Shown piece by piece: positions 33,787 to 41,037 of a stretch of DNA of 52,210 nt; position 1 is the first letter of the stretch; each line of letters starts with the position of its first letter. Source of the DNA: Streptomyces odonnellii (lineage in GTDB: Bacteria > Actinomycetota > Actinomycetes > Streptomycetales > Streptomycetaceae); contig NZ_LATD01000111.1 in NCBI RefSeq assembly GCF_000981895.1, forward strand, positions 1 to 52,210, read 5' to 3'. A model generated the notes under the pieces. The model was not told where the DNA came from and made no database searches. It saw only the letters and a program-made list of their open reading frames with translations. Position numbers and translations under genes: made by a program.

Positions 33787-33853
33787 CTGATCCAGCTGAT
33801 CCAGCTGACCGAGTCGACCGAGTCGATCGAGCCGATCCGGTCGGTCTAGTCGA
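33787..33853. repeat. Degenerate 9-bp tandem repeat at the phosphatase 3' end
   Basis: Seven 9-bp units of form YYGRYCNRG (CTGATCCAG twice, then CTGACCGAG, TCGACCGAG, TCGATCGAG and two more diverged copies) run up to and across the stop codon of the phosphatase gene. Confidence 0.75.
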
Positions 33854-34643
33854 GAAGGCGGGCGCGCAGCCGTTCACGTGTCCCGGCGGAGAGCCCCAGG
33901 CCCTCGGTGAGATACGCCTCGGTGCCGCCCCACGTCTTCTCGATCGTCTCGAAGGCCGTGGCGAGATACTCGGCGCGCGCGTCGAAGAGCGGCCTGAGCA
34001 GCTCCATCACCTCGCCCGACATCCCTTCGGGGGCGTTGTCGCTGCGCCGGACCGGATAGCGGCGGTGCGGATCGTTCGACTTCAGGTAGTCCGCCTCGAT
34101 CGCCTCGGGCTCCACCCCGACCGCGAGCAGGGCCACCGCGATGGACAGACCGGCCCGGTCCTTGCCCGCCGCGCAGTGCATCAGCGCGGGCATGCTGTCC
34201 TCGGCCAGGGCGTGCAGGACCCGGCTGTGCTCGGCGGTACGGTCCGTGATGATCGACCGGTACGAACCGGTCATCCGGGCCGCGGCCCTGCCGTCGGCGA
34301 GGAGCGAGCGGAGCTGGTCGAGGTCGCCGTCCCTGACCATCCGCCAGAACTCGGCGCCGTCGGCCGGGTCGGTGAGCGGGATGTTGACGTTCCGTACGCC
34401 GGGCAGCTCCACATCCGCGCCGTCGAGCTTCAGATCGGCGGCATTGCGGAAGTCGAAGATCGTGTGGAGGCCGAGGGAGGCGAGAAAGGCCGCGTCGGCC
34501 GCGGTGGCGTTGGCGAGATGGCCGCTGCGGAAGAGTCTTCCGGTCCTGACCCGCCTGCCGTCCGTGGTGGGCAGTCCACCGACATCACGGAAGTTGCGCA
34601 CGCCGGCCAGCTCGGGCTCTGTCGACGGGACCTGCTGCGTCAC
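33846..34643 (-). CDS. Tyrosine/lipid phosphatase, MptpB-like family
   Basis: A 265-aa phosphatase with P-loop HCAAGKDRAG: nucleophile C157, Arg R163, and the Lys-Asp of the CxxxKDR subclass typical of MptpB-like triple-specificity phosphatases. N-terminal NFRDVGGLPTTDGRRVR and GRLFRSGHL are family hallmarks. GTG 34643 (MTQQVPSTEPELAG) is preferred because GGAGGAG lies at the right distance; that Shine-Dalgarno is itself part of an in-frame ATG 34658 alternative (MEEQAVTQQ). It acts on phosphotyrosine, phosphoserine or phosphoinositide; the substrate is unknown. The 3' end runs into a 9-bp repeat. Confidence 0.9.
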   Translation of the reverse strand: MTQQVPSTEPELAGVRNFRDVGGLPTTDGRRVRTGRLFRSGHLANATAADAAFLASLGLHTIFDFRNAADLKLDGADVELPGVRNVNIPLTDPADGAEFWRMVRDGDLDQLRSLLADGRAAARMTGSYRSIITDRTAEHSRVLHALAEDSMPALMHCAAGKDRAGLSIAVALLAVGVEPEAIEADYLKSNDPHRRYPVRRSDNAPEGMSGEVMELLRPLFDARAEYLATAFETIEKTWGGTEAYLTEGLGLSAGTRERLRARLLD

Positions 34644-34659
34644 GGCCTGCTCCTCCATG

Positions 34660-34997
34660 TCCGATGCCAGCGCGGCTCGCCGACAAGGTCGACCTCTGAC
34701 CCTACGACATCTGTTCCCAGGGCAATCAGTTCGAGTGTCGGGATTCCTGCGGGACTATTCGGACATCGCATCCCACATTGCGTGCCCGTGAATATCGGTC
34801 AAATGTTGATCTGTCCGTATTGGGTGTTTCTGTATGGCCTGTCCTGTTCATGGATGAGATGGGAACCCGTCCGTGAGCAGGATCATATTCGTGACGTTCC
34901 GTGGCGGCTCTCGGTAGCGGATCTCCCGATCCGAAGCGGCAATTGGCGACCGCGGTCGACACAGGGTGACCGGTAATGCCGGGATAAATGCGAGGAA
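34660..34997. other. Gene-free upstream region of the M23 hydrolase
   Basis: This stretch is less GC-rich than the rest of the window and has no convincing gene; a 78-codon minus-strand frame (34726-34962) lacks Streptomyces codon bias. It presumably holds the divergent promoters for the phosphatase and the riboswitch transcript. Confidence 0.5.
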
Positions 34998-35019
34998 GTT
35001 CAGAAGAAGTTCAGCCGGG
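34998..35019 (+). promoter_or_regulatory. Candidate PHO box (two 11-bp direct repeat units)
   Basis: GTTCAGAAGAA is followed directly by GTTCAGCCGGG. PhoP of Streptomyces binds 11-bp direct repeats that begin with a GTTCAYC-like heptamer; here the sixth base is G in both units. It lies about 30 bp before the riboswitch. Confidence 0.4.
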
Positions 35020-35046
35020 GGAATAGAAATGCTTGTTCCACTCGTC

Positions 35047-35254
35047 CCGCTCGCTTAAATTCACCCTCACTCCGGGTGGAACGCCGAATCCTGCCGCCGC
35101 TCGGAATTCACATCCGACCAGCACCGCGTGGCAGGAGCGGGGGAACCAGGTAGTACGCCGATCCGGAAACTTCGGAACGGCTCGGGGTGAAGTCGCGCAC
35201 CATACGCGACCGGGCATCTCCAGTCCGAACCCGACAGCTCACCTCGCAGGCGCC
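35047..35254 (+). promoter_or_regulatory. c-di-AMP riboswitch (ydaO/yuaA type)
   Basis: Conserved blocks of the ydaO class occur in order: CGCTTAAATTCACC, CCGGGTGGAACGCCGAATCC with TGCCG, GCAGGAGCGGGGGAACCA, GGGGTGAAGTCGCGC, CGACCGGGCATCTCCAGTCC, GAACCCGACAGCTCACCTCG with CAGGCG. It ends 15 bp before the ATG of the LysM/M23 hydrolase, as known for rpfA and related wall hydrolases in Streptomyces, where c-di-AMP turns expression off. Boundaries are approximate. Confidence 0.88.
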
Positions 35255-35269
35255 GGAGAGGAATTCGCC

Positions 35270-36223
35270 ATGCCCGCGAAGGGTAAGCACCGCCGTCCCA
35301 AGGCCAACCCGGTATCGCGCGGATTCATAGCCGCCGGAACCGGCGGAGCCGCCATCGCACTTCCGCTCATTGGCGCCACCGGCGCCCACGCCGCCGTGAA
35401 GGCCGCGCCCGCCACCGCGCCCCAGGCCGTCCCCGAGCACCAGCTCTCCGCGGAGCACTCCGCGCATTCCACCGAGAAGAAGGCCGCCGCCAAGAAGTCG
35501 CACCACAGGACGCGGACCTACACCGTGGTCGCGGGCGACTATCTGTCCAAGATCGCCAGTGAGCAGCATGTCCACGGCGGCTGGCGGACGCTGTACGCGG
35601 ACAACCGCGAGGCCGTAGGACCCGACCCGTCGCTGATCCACCCCGGACTGAAGCTGACCATCAAGGCCAGGGGCGGGCACCACACCAAGCCCGAAGCCCC
35701 GGCGAAGCCGTCCGACTCCTCCGACAGCGGTTCCCCGGACCCGTCCACCACCACGCCCGCGGACGACTCCGGGTCGGCTCCCGCACCCTCGGACTCGCCG
35801 GACCAGAGCAGCGGTTCGGGCTTCACCACGCCCGTCGACGACGTCGAGATCGGCACTCCGTACCACGCCTCCGGCAGTTCCTGGGCCAGCGGCTACCACA
35901 CCGGTGTGGACTTCCTCGTCTCCTCGGGCACCGAGGTGAAGGCGGTCGGCGCGGGCACGGTCGTGACGGCGGACTGGGGCGGCTCGTACGGCAACGAGGT
36001 CGTCATCGAGCACAGCGACGGTCACTACTCGCAGTACGCCCATCTGTCCTCCATCTCCGTCTCCGAGGGCGACACGGTCAGCGAGGGCCAGCAGATCGGT
36101 CTCTCCGGCGCCACCGGCAATGTCACCGGTCCGCACCTGCACTTCGAGATCCGTACCGGACCGGACTACGGCTCGGACATCGACCCGCTGGCGTACCTCC
36201 GTGATCAGGGTGTCAACATCTGA
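35270..36223 (+). CDS. Secreted LysM / M23 peptidoglycan endopeptidase
   Basis: A 317-aa wall hydrolase, ATG 35270 with GGAGAGG upstream. Signal peptide (MPAKGKHRRPKANPVSRGFI...GATGAHA), LysM domain (TYTVVAGDYLSKIASEQHV...PSLIHPGLKLTI, about residues 84-132), a Ser/Pro/Asp-rich linker, then an M23 lysostaphin-type domain (YHTGVDF, ADWGGSYGNEVVIEHSDG, GPHLHFEIRTG) with Zn ligands in HxxxD and HxH. It binds glycan through LysM and cuts peptide cross-links during growth or germination. It is controlled by the riboswitch directly upstream and followed by a strong terminator, so it is monocistronic. Confidence 0.96.
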   Translation: MPAKGKHRRPKANPVSRGFIAAGTGGAAIALPLIGATGAHAAVKAAPATAPQAVPEHQLSAEHSAHSTEKKAAAKKSHHRTRTYTVVAGDYLSKIASEQHVHGGWRTLYADNREAVGPDPSLIHPGLKLTIKARGGHHTKPEAPAKPSDSSDSGSPDPSTTTPADDSGSAPAPSDSPDQSSGSGFTTPVDDVEIGTPYHASGSSWASGYHTGVDFLVSSGTEVKAVGAGTVVTADWGGSYGNEVVIEHSDGHYSQYAHLSSISVSEGDTVSEGQQIGLSGATGNVTGPHLHFEIRTGPDYGSDIDPLAYLRDQGVNI

Positions 36224-36295
36224 GCAACGGCGGTATCCAAGGGGCGGGACAGCCGTACCTCTTACCTCGTAGCCTGTACCTCCGCGTGACTCGAA

Positions 36296-36327
36296 CCTCT
36301 GCCCGGCGCTTCTGCGCCGGGCAGAGG
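36296..36327 (+). terminator. Terminator after the M23 hydrolase
   Basis: Perfect 14-bp stem CCTCTGCCCGGCGC / GCGCCGGGCAGAGG with a TTCT tetraloop, 72 bp beyond the stop. Confidence 0.85.
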
Positions 36328-36438
36328 CCGTTGCGCCTATTCCCGCTTGGCCGAAAATTGACCGATGGCATATCTCACCAGCCGTCAAGCCCTCCCTACG
36401 GTCGCGTAGGCCACATCTGCGGGGAAAGATATGCTGCT

Positions 36439-37284
36439 GTGGCAGACGATTCGAGATCAAGAAGAAGAGGCGTATTCGGGTCGTACACGTCGTACACGGC
36501 GGTCGGTGACAGCTTCACGGAGGGCGTGGGCGATCCCGGACCCGATGGACGGTATGTCGGCTGGGCGGACCGGCTGGCGGTGCTGCTGGCTGACCGGCTG
36601 GCGGACGGGGCGGCGTTCTCCGGGGACGCCCCGGACACCGTGCACGGGGATTTCCGGTACGCGAATCTCGCCGTACGCGGCCGGCTCCTGGACCAGATCG
36701 TCGACGAGCAGCTTCCCCGGGCGAAGGAACTCGCCCCCGACCTGGTGACCTTCTGCGCCGGCGGCAATGACATCATCCGGCCGGGCACCGACCCGGACGA
36801 TGTGGCCGAGCGTTTCGAGCGGGCCGTCGCCGATCTCACCGGCGCCGTCGGCACGGTCATGGTGACGACCGGCTTCGACACCCGGGGCGTTCCCGTACTC
36901 CGGCATCTGCGCGGCAAGATCGCCACGTACACCGCTCATGTACGGGCGATCGCCGACCGCTATGACTGTCCAGTGCTCGATCTCTGGTCCCTCAAGTCCG
37001 TCCAGGACAGGCGGGCGTGGGACGACGACCGGCTGCATCTGTCGCCCGAGGGCCACACCCGGGTCGCCCTGCGTGCCGCGCAGGTGCTCGGGCTCGACAT
37101 ACCCGCCGATCCGGACCAGGCGTGGCCGCCGCAGCCGCCGCGCGGTGCGTTCGAGGTGCGGCGGGACGACATCAACTGGGCGCGCGAGTATCTGGTGCCC
37201 TGGATCGGGCGGCGTCTGCGCGGGGAGTCCTCGGGCGATCATGTGGAGGCCAAGCGTCCGGATCTGCTGCCGCTGAGGCAGTGA
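36439..37284 (+). CDS. SGNH/GDSL-type esterase or lipase
   Basis: A 281-aa SGNH hydrolase. Block I YTAVGDSFTEGVGD (catalytic Ser about residue 21), block III CAGGNDIIRPG (Asn of the oxyanion hole), block V DRLHLSPEGH (catalytic Asp and His). GTG 36439 is the best start; no secretion signal is visible, so it is probably cytoplasmic. The C-terminal WAREYLVPWIGRRLRG is conserved in Streptomyces relatives. Substrate unknown; acetyl-ester hydrolysis is plausible. Confidence 0.9.
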   Translation: MADDSRSRRRGVFGSYTSYTAVGDSFTEGVGDPGPDGRYVGWADRLAVLLADRLADGAAFSGDAPDTVHGDFRYANLAVRGRLLDQIVDEQLPRAKELAPDLVTFCAGGNDIIRPGTDPDDVAERFERAVADLTGAVGTVMVTTGFDTRGVPVLRHLRGKIATYTAHVRAIADRYDCPVLDLWSLKSVQDRRAWDDDRLHLSPEGHTRVALRAAQVLGLDIPADPDQAWPPQPPRGAFEVRRDDINWAREYLVPWIGRRLRGESSGDHVEAKRPDLLPLRQ

Positions 37285-37479
37285 GGACGGAGCCAGGGGG
37301 ATGACGTCGGTTTCGGCTTCGAGTTCCGGTTCGGAGTGATTTTCACTCATCAGAATGGACCGTGCGGCGCTGTCGCATGGGCCGCTCCCCCCTTGGCGAT
37401 AACCGAGCCGAAGGGGTCCTCCGGTGTGGCGTCGGCCAGGGGAGAGCCCGACAACGGCGCTGTGGTTCAGGGGGTTGCG

Positions 37480-37875
37480 ATGGCGGACAACGGCAGTGCG
37501 AGGCTCGCGGCGGGGGCGGTCACGTTCGTCACGGCCAATGAGGACCGCGACCACGACACCGGGATCAATATCTCGGTCAAGACACCGGACGGCGTGGAGG
37601 TGGCCTCGATCTCCGTGCCGTTCGGCGTGTTCAAGGACGGGACGACGGCGGGGCCCTACCCCCTCGATGTGCTCACGGAGACCACGAAGGACGGACTCTC
37701 CAACGGGACCGCGACAATCACCATCCATCCCAACGGGGACGACACCTGGCGGTTCGACATGCGGCTGAGGCTGCGGTTCACCGACAACACGCATCTCTCG
37801 GTCAGCGCCGAGAACATCGAGCTGAACGACGACCGGAACACCACTCAGATCTCCCTCGGGGGCCCGCCGAACTGA
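37480..37875 (+). CDS. Small beta-rich protein of unknown function
   Basis: A 131-aa protein, ATG 37480 preceded by GGGGG. Alternating hydrophobic pattern (TFVTANEDRDHDTGINISVK, VEVASISVPFGVF, GTATITIHPNGDDTWRFDMR, THLSVSAENIEL) predicts a beta-sandwich, with acidic clusters (NEDRDHD, LNDDRN) that could bind calcium, somewhat like PLAT/LH2 or C2-type folds. No signal peptide was seen. I do not recognise the family. Its last 31 bp overlap the 3' end of the radical SAM gene on the other strand. The 195-bp gap upstream holds a GAGTGA-TTT-TCACTC repeat at 37334-37348. Confidence 0.7.
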   Translation: MADNGSARLAAGAVTFVTANEDRDHDTGINISVKTPDGVEVASISVPFGVFKDGTTAGPYPLDVLTETTKDGLSNGTATITIHPNGDDTWRFDMRLRLRFTDNTHLSVSAENIELNDDRNTTQISLGGPPN

Positions 37876-38726
37876 GACCTGCCCGGGGTATGAGGGATCC
37901 GCTCCAGCACTCCGCCCGCGAAGACGTCGTACAGCGGCAGTGTCTCCAGGTGCACATAGCCGATATGGCAGTCGCACACCGCCAGGGGGCACGGCCGGGG
38001 CGCGAGCGCCTGGCGGTACGAACCGTCGTACAGGTTGCCCAGCTCCGTACGGACGAAGTGGCAGCGCCGTACGGTCCCCGCGCCGTCCACCGAGATCACC
38101 GACTCGCCGGTGCGGCAGGGCAGCCCGGCCGAGGGATGAGGATGGCGGCTGTACGGGAAGAGGGGGTCGAGATCCGTCCACCGGGCGGCCTCCTCGTCCG
38201 TATAGCCGTGCCCCTCGGCCGCGTTGATCCAGAGATAGATGTGCGCGGGCAGTTCGGCGCGCAGCCTGCGGGCGAGCTCCAGATGCTCGGGGAGGCCGAC
38301 GACGCCCACGCTGAACCGCACGGAACGGTCCGCCAGCTCATGGCACTTGGTAAGGAAGCGGTCGTACGGCGTCTGGCCCGGGTGGTAGGTGCACCACAGC
38401 GCCAGCTTCTCCGGATCCGCACCGGCCAGCCAGTCGGTGCGGAAGCTGAGGTTCGTCTGGATGGCCACCCGGCGGACCTGCGGCAGATGCGACAGCTCGG
38501 TGAGGGCACGCCGGTACCAGGAGCGGACCAGCCCCTCGCCCCAGGGGGTGAACAGTACGGACAGCCGGTCGTCCCGCCGCTCCGACACCCAGGCGGCGAA
38601 TCGCTCCAGCGCGTCCCGGTCGGCGCGGAGCTGCTCACGGCTGTCGCGTCGCTTGGCGAACGGGCAGTAGGGACAGTCGTAGTCGCAGGAGGCGAGGGGA
38701 CCGCGGTAGAGGATGGTCAGATCCAT
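37845..38726 (-). CDS. STM4011-family radical SAM protein
   Basis: A 293-aa radical SAM enzyme starting MDLTILYRGPLASCDYDCPY. CxxxCxxC cluster motif C14-x3-C18-x2-C21; TPWGEGLVRSW takes the place of the GGE motif. Further cysteines (GLPCRTGE, RRCHFVR, RPCPLAVCDCHIGY) suggest an auxiliary iron-sulfur site near the C-terminus. An in-frame ATG at 38789 would add 21 residues; 38726 is preferred by resemblance to the family. It belongs to the conserved STM4011-STM4015 set named after Salmonella locus tags. The reaction is unknown. Last gene of the five-gene minus-strand operon. Confidence 0.85.
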   Translation of the reverse strand: MDLTILYRGPLASCDYDCPYCPFAKRRDSREQLRADRDALERFAAWVSERRDDRLSVLFTPWGEGLVRSWYRRALTELSHLPQVRRVAIQTNLSFRTDWLAGADPEKLALWCTYHPGQTPYDRFLTKCHELADRSVRFSVGVVGLPEHLELARRLRAELPAHIYLWINAAEGHGYTDEEAARWTDLDPLFPYSRHPHPSAGLPCRTGESVISVDGAGTVRRCHFVRTELGNLYDGSYRQALAPRPCPLAVCDCHIGYVHLETLPLYDVFAGGVLERIPHTPGRSQFGGPPREI

Positions 38727-38797
38727 GGCGGCCCCGGGCGGCTCGGGGGCCATCGGCTGTATGACACGCGGGGGCTTCTCGGGGTCCATGGGGCGGC

Positions 38798-40207
38798 TCA
38801 CTTCACTTCGTACTCGGCCATCGCGGAACGAACGGAAGGGGAGAAGAGCGCCGGGCCCAGGGCGTCCGAGTACGCGAGGCCTTCGGGCGAGAGCCGCAGC
38901 AGCCCGGGGCCCGCGGCGGGGTCCAGCCAGCCGAGATCCGCGAACCGGTCCAGCTCGGCCGGGAAGTCCTCGGCGGGCGCCGAGCCGAACCGCTCGCGGT
39001 AGCCGGCCACATCCATGCCCTGGGCCTGGAGGAGCGACTGGAGCAGATGGCGGCGGCGCGCCTCGTCCCCGTCGATCCGGCGGCCGACCTCCGCCCGGGA
39101 GAAGTCCTCCGTCGCCGTATAGGTGTCGATGATGGTGCGTATCTGGCGCATGTCGACCGCGTAGTCGAAGGAGTAGTGGAGTCCCGAGGTGTAAGAACGG
39201 GCGCCGCAGCCCAGACCGATCATGCCGTCGGTCTGGCACGCGTAGTCGTCGGTCCGCGGGTAGCTGTTGACCTGGGTGTCGTCGTCTCGGGCGTCGTCGG
39301 TCCGGGTGTCGGAGAGGCTGTCCGGGCGGCGGAACATCCGCATGGACACTTGCTCGTACCCCTCGGCGAGCAGCAGGTCACGGCCCTGCCGGTAGAGCCG
39401 CAGCCGCTGCGCGTCCCAGGCGGCGTCGCCGCCCGCGCCGAGCCGGTCGAGACCGGTGAGCGGCCGTATGTACAGGGGGTAGAGATACAGCTCCTCGGGC
39501 CGCCAGGCGAGCGCCGCGTCCAGGGACCGGCGCCAGGTCGGCTCGGTCTGCCCGTCGATGCCGTAGATCAGATCGATGTTGAGGACCGGGATCCGGGTAT
39601 CGCGGATACGGCCCAGCGCTGCTTCGACCTCGGCGCGGCGCTGCGGGCGTACGGCGGCTCGCGCCTCCGCGTCGACAAAGCTCTGGACGCCGATGCTCAG
39701 CCGCGTGGTGCCGCGGTCGGCGAGTACGGCCAGCCGGTCGGCCGTCGCCGTCGCGGGGGAGGTCTCCACGGAGAGCGGGACGGACCGCAGCTCGGCGCCC
39801 ATCCGCTTCTCGGCGATGTCGCACAGCCGGTCCAGCTCCCCGGCGTCGAGAAAGGTGGGCGTGCCCCCGCCGAAGGCCGCGGCGGCGAACCGTACCGGAT
39901 CGGTGCCTCCCTGACCGGGGCCGGTGAGCGCGTCACGTACGGCGGTCGCCTGCCGGTCGAGCGCGTTGAGATAACGGGTCGTCAGCTCGTCGGGGGCGCC
40001 GATCCGCGTGAAGAGATTGCAGAAGCCGCAGCGGACCTCGCAGAACGGTATGTGCAGATAGAGGGAGAGCGCGTCCTTGCGCTCACCGGCCCACAGCTCG
40101 CGCAGAGCCGGGCGGTCGGGCAGCGGACGGTACGCCGTCTTGTGCGGATAGGCGTAGACGTAACTCTCGTACGGGCGTGGCGCGGTGACGCCTGTGGTGC
40201 TGCTCAT
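38798..40207 (-). CDS. STM4012-family radical SAM protein (HemN-like)
   Basis: A 469-aa HemN/HemW-fold radical SAM protein. YLHIPFCEVRCGFCNLF carries CxxxCxxC (about residues 56-63); AAFGGGTPTFLD is the SAM-binding glycine motif; LSIGVQSF and NIDLIYGIDGQTEPTW are typical of the HemN fold. The C-terminal winged-helix-like part (LQSLLQAQGMDVAGYRERFG) also matches HemN relatives. ATG 40207 overlaps the previous gene's stop by ATGA. Despite HemN likeness it is not in a heme locus, and a different radical chemistry is likely. Confidence 0.87.
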   Translation of the reverse strand: MSSTTGVTAPRPYESYVYAYPHKTAYRPLPDRPALRELWAGERKDALSLYLHIPFCEVRCGFCNLFTRIGAPDELTTRYLNALDRQATAVRDALTGPGQGGTDPVRFAAAAFGGGTPTFLDAGELDRLCDIAEKRMGAELRSVPLSVETSPATATADRLAVLADRGTTRLSIGVQSFVDAEARAAVRPQRRAEVEAALGRIRDTRIPVLNIDLIYGIDGQTEPTWRRSLDAALAWRPEELYLYPLYIRPLTGLDRLGAGGDAAWDAQRLRLYRQGRDLLLAEGYEQVSMRMFRRPDSLSDTRTDDARDDDTQVNSYPRTDDYACQTDGMIGLGCGARSYTSGLHYSFDYAVDMRQIRTIIDTYTATEDFSRAEVGRRIDGDEARRRHLLQSLLQAQGMDVAGYRERFGSAPAEDFPAELDRFADLGWLDPAAGPGLLRLSPEGLAYSDALGPALFSPSVRSAMAEYEVK

Positions 40208-41037
40208 GGGGTGCCCCCGTGTTCCAGGAAGAAATGGGCGTACGGCACGGTCCAGACGGCCTCGTGGCCCAGCCGGTGTCCGGTCCAGCCGTCGTCGCCG
40301 TAGGTCGTGCCATGGTCGGAACAGACGATCGTGAAGCAGCGGCGCTTGCTGCCGGCGGCGGCGAAGAGCCGCCCGATGTGCCGGTCGACATATTCGAGAG
40401 CGGCGGCGTGCGAGGCCCGCGAGTCGCCCGCCTCCCTTGTCGCGCCCGGCAGATGGAACCAGTTGGGCTGATGCAGCGCCGACACATTGACGAAGAGGAA
40501 CAGCCGCCGGTCGGGCTCCAGACCGGCGACGACTTCCTCCGCGCGGGTGATCTGCGCTTCGAAGGATTCCGGGGAGGTCACTCCGAACTCCGGCTCCCAG
40601 TGGCTCTCCTGGAACAGGCCGGGCAGTACGGAGCCGAGTGCGCCACGCCGGTTGAAGAAGCCGACCCCGCCGATGCACACCGTGTGATAGCCGGCCGCCG
40701 CGAGGCCCGAGACCAGATCGGGAGTGTCGAAGACAAACGTACGGTCGGCCGTGGTCTCGCTGCCCCCGAAGCGCGCCGCGAACAGCCGGGGATGGCTGCC
40801 CGGCACGGCGGGGGTGGGCAGAAACCCGGCGAAGATCGCCTGGTGCGAGGCGTAGGTGAAGCTGCCGGGCGCGTGCCGCTTCTCCCAGCGCCCGCCGGGG
40901 AGATGGCGGGCGAGACGGGGGATCCGGCCCGCCGCCGCGAGTTCCCGCGCGACATCGAAGCGCAGGGTGTCGAGGGTGACGAGCAGCAGATCGTCCCGCC
41001 CGACCACCTCGTTCATATCGGGGATCGCCGCGGTCAT
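40204..41037 (-). CDS. STM4013-type alkaline-phosphatase-superfamily hydrolase
   Basis: A 277-aa sulfatase/phosphodiesterase-fold protein. LLLVTLDTLRFDVARE (metal Asp and Thr nucleophile region, about residues 17-32), ASHQAIFAGFLP, LFVNVSALHQPNW (metal His), IVCSDHGTTYGDDG (metal Asp-His, about 240-253). It lacks a signal peptide, so its substrate is intracellular. ATG 41037 overlaps the upstream STM4014 stop (ATGA). In the cassette it may remove a phosphate, phosphonate or sulfate group; the substrate is unknown. Confidence 0.85.
   Translation of the reverse strand: MTAAIPDMNEVVGRDDLLLVTLDTLRFDVARELAAAGRIPRLARHLPGGRWEKRHAPGSFTYASHQAIFAGFLPTPAVPGSHPRLFAARFGGSETTADRTFVFDTPDLVSGLAAAGYHTVCIGGVGFFNRRGALGSVLPGLFQESHWEPEFGVTSPESFEAQITRAEEVVAGLEPDRRLFLFVNVSALHQPNWFHLPGATREAGDSRASHAAALEYVDRHIGRLFAAAGSKRRCFTIVCSDHGTTYGDDGWTGHRLGHEAVWTVPYAHFFLEHGGTP

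Noticed and set aside
34726..34962. 78-codon minus-strand ORF upstream of the riboswitch
   Set aside because: No Streptomyces codon bias, no ribosome site, no recognisable sequence; it lies in a promoter region.
38798..40207. Calling the STM4012-type gene coproporphyrinogen oxidase HemN/HemW
   Set aside because: The fold is HemN-like, but it sits in a five-gene cassette unrelated to heme and matches the distinct STM4012 family.
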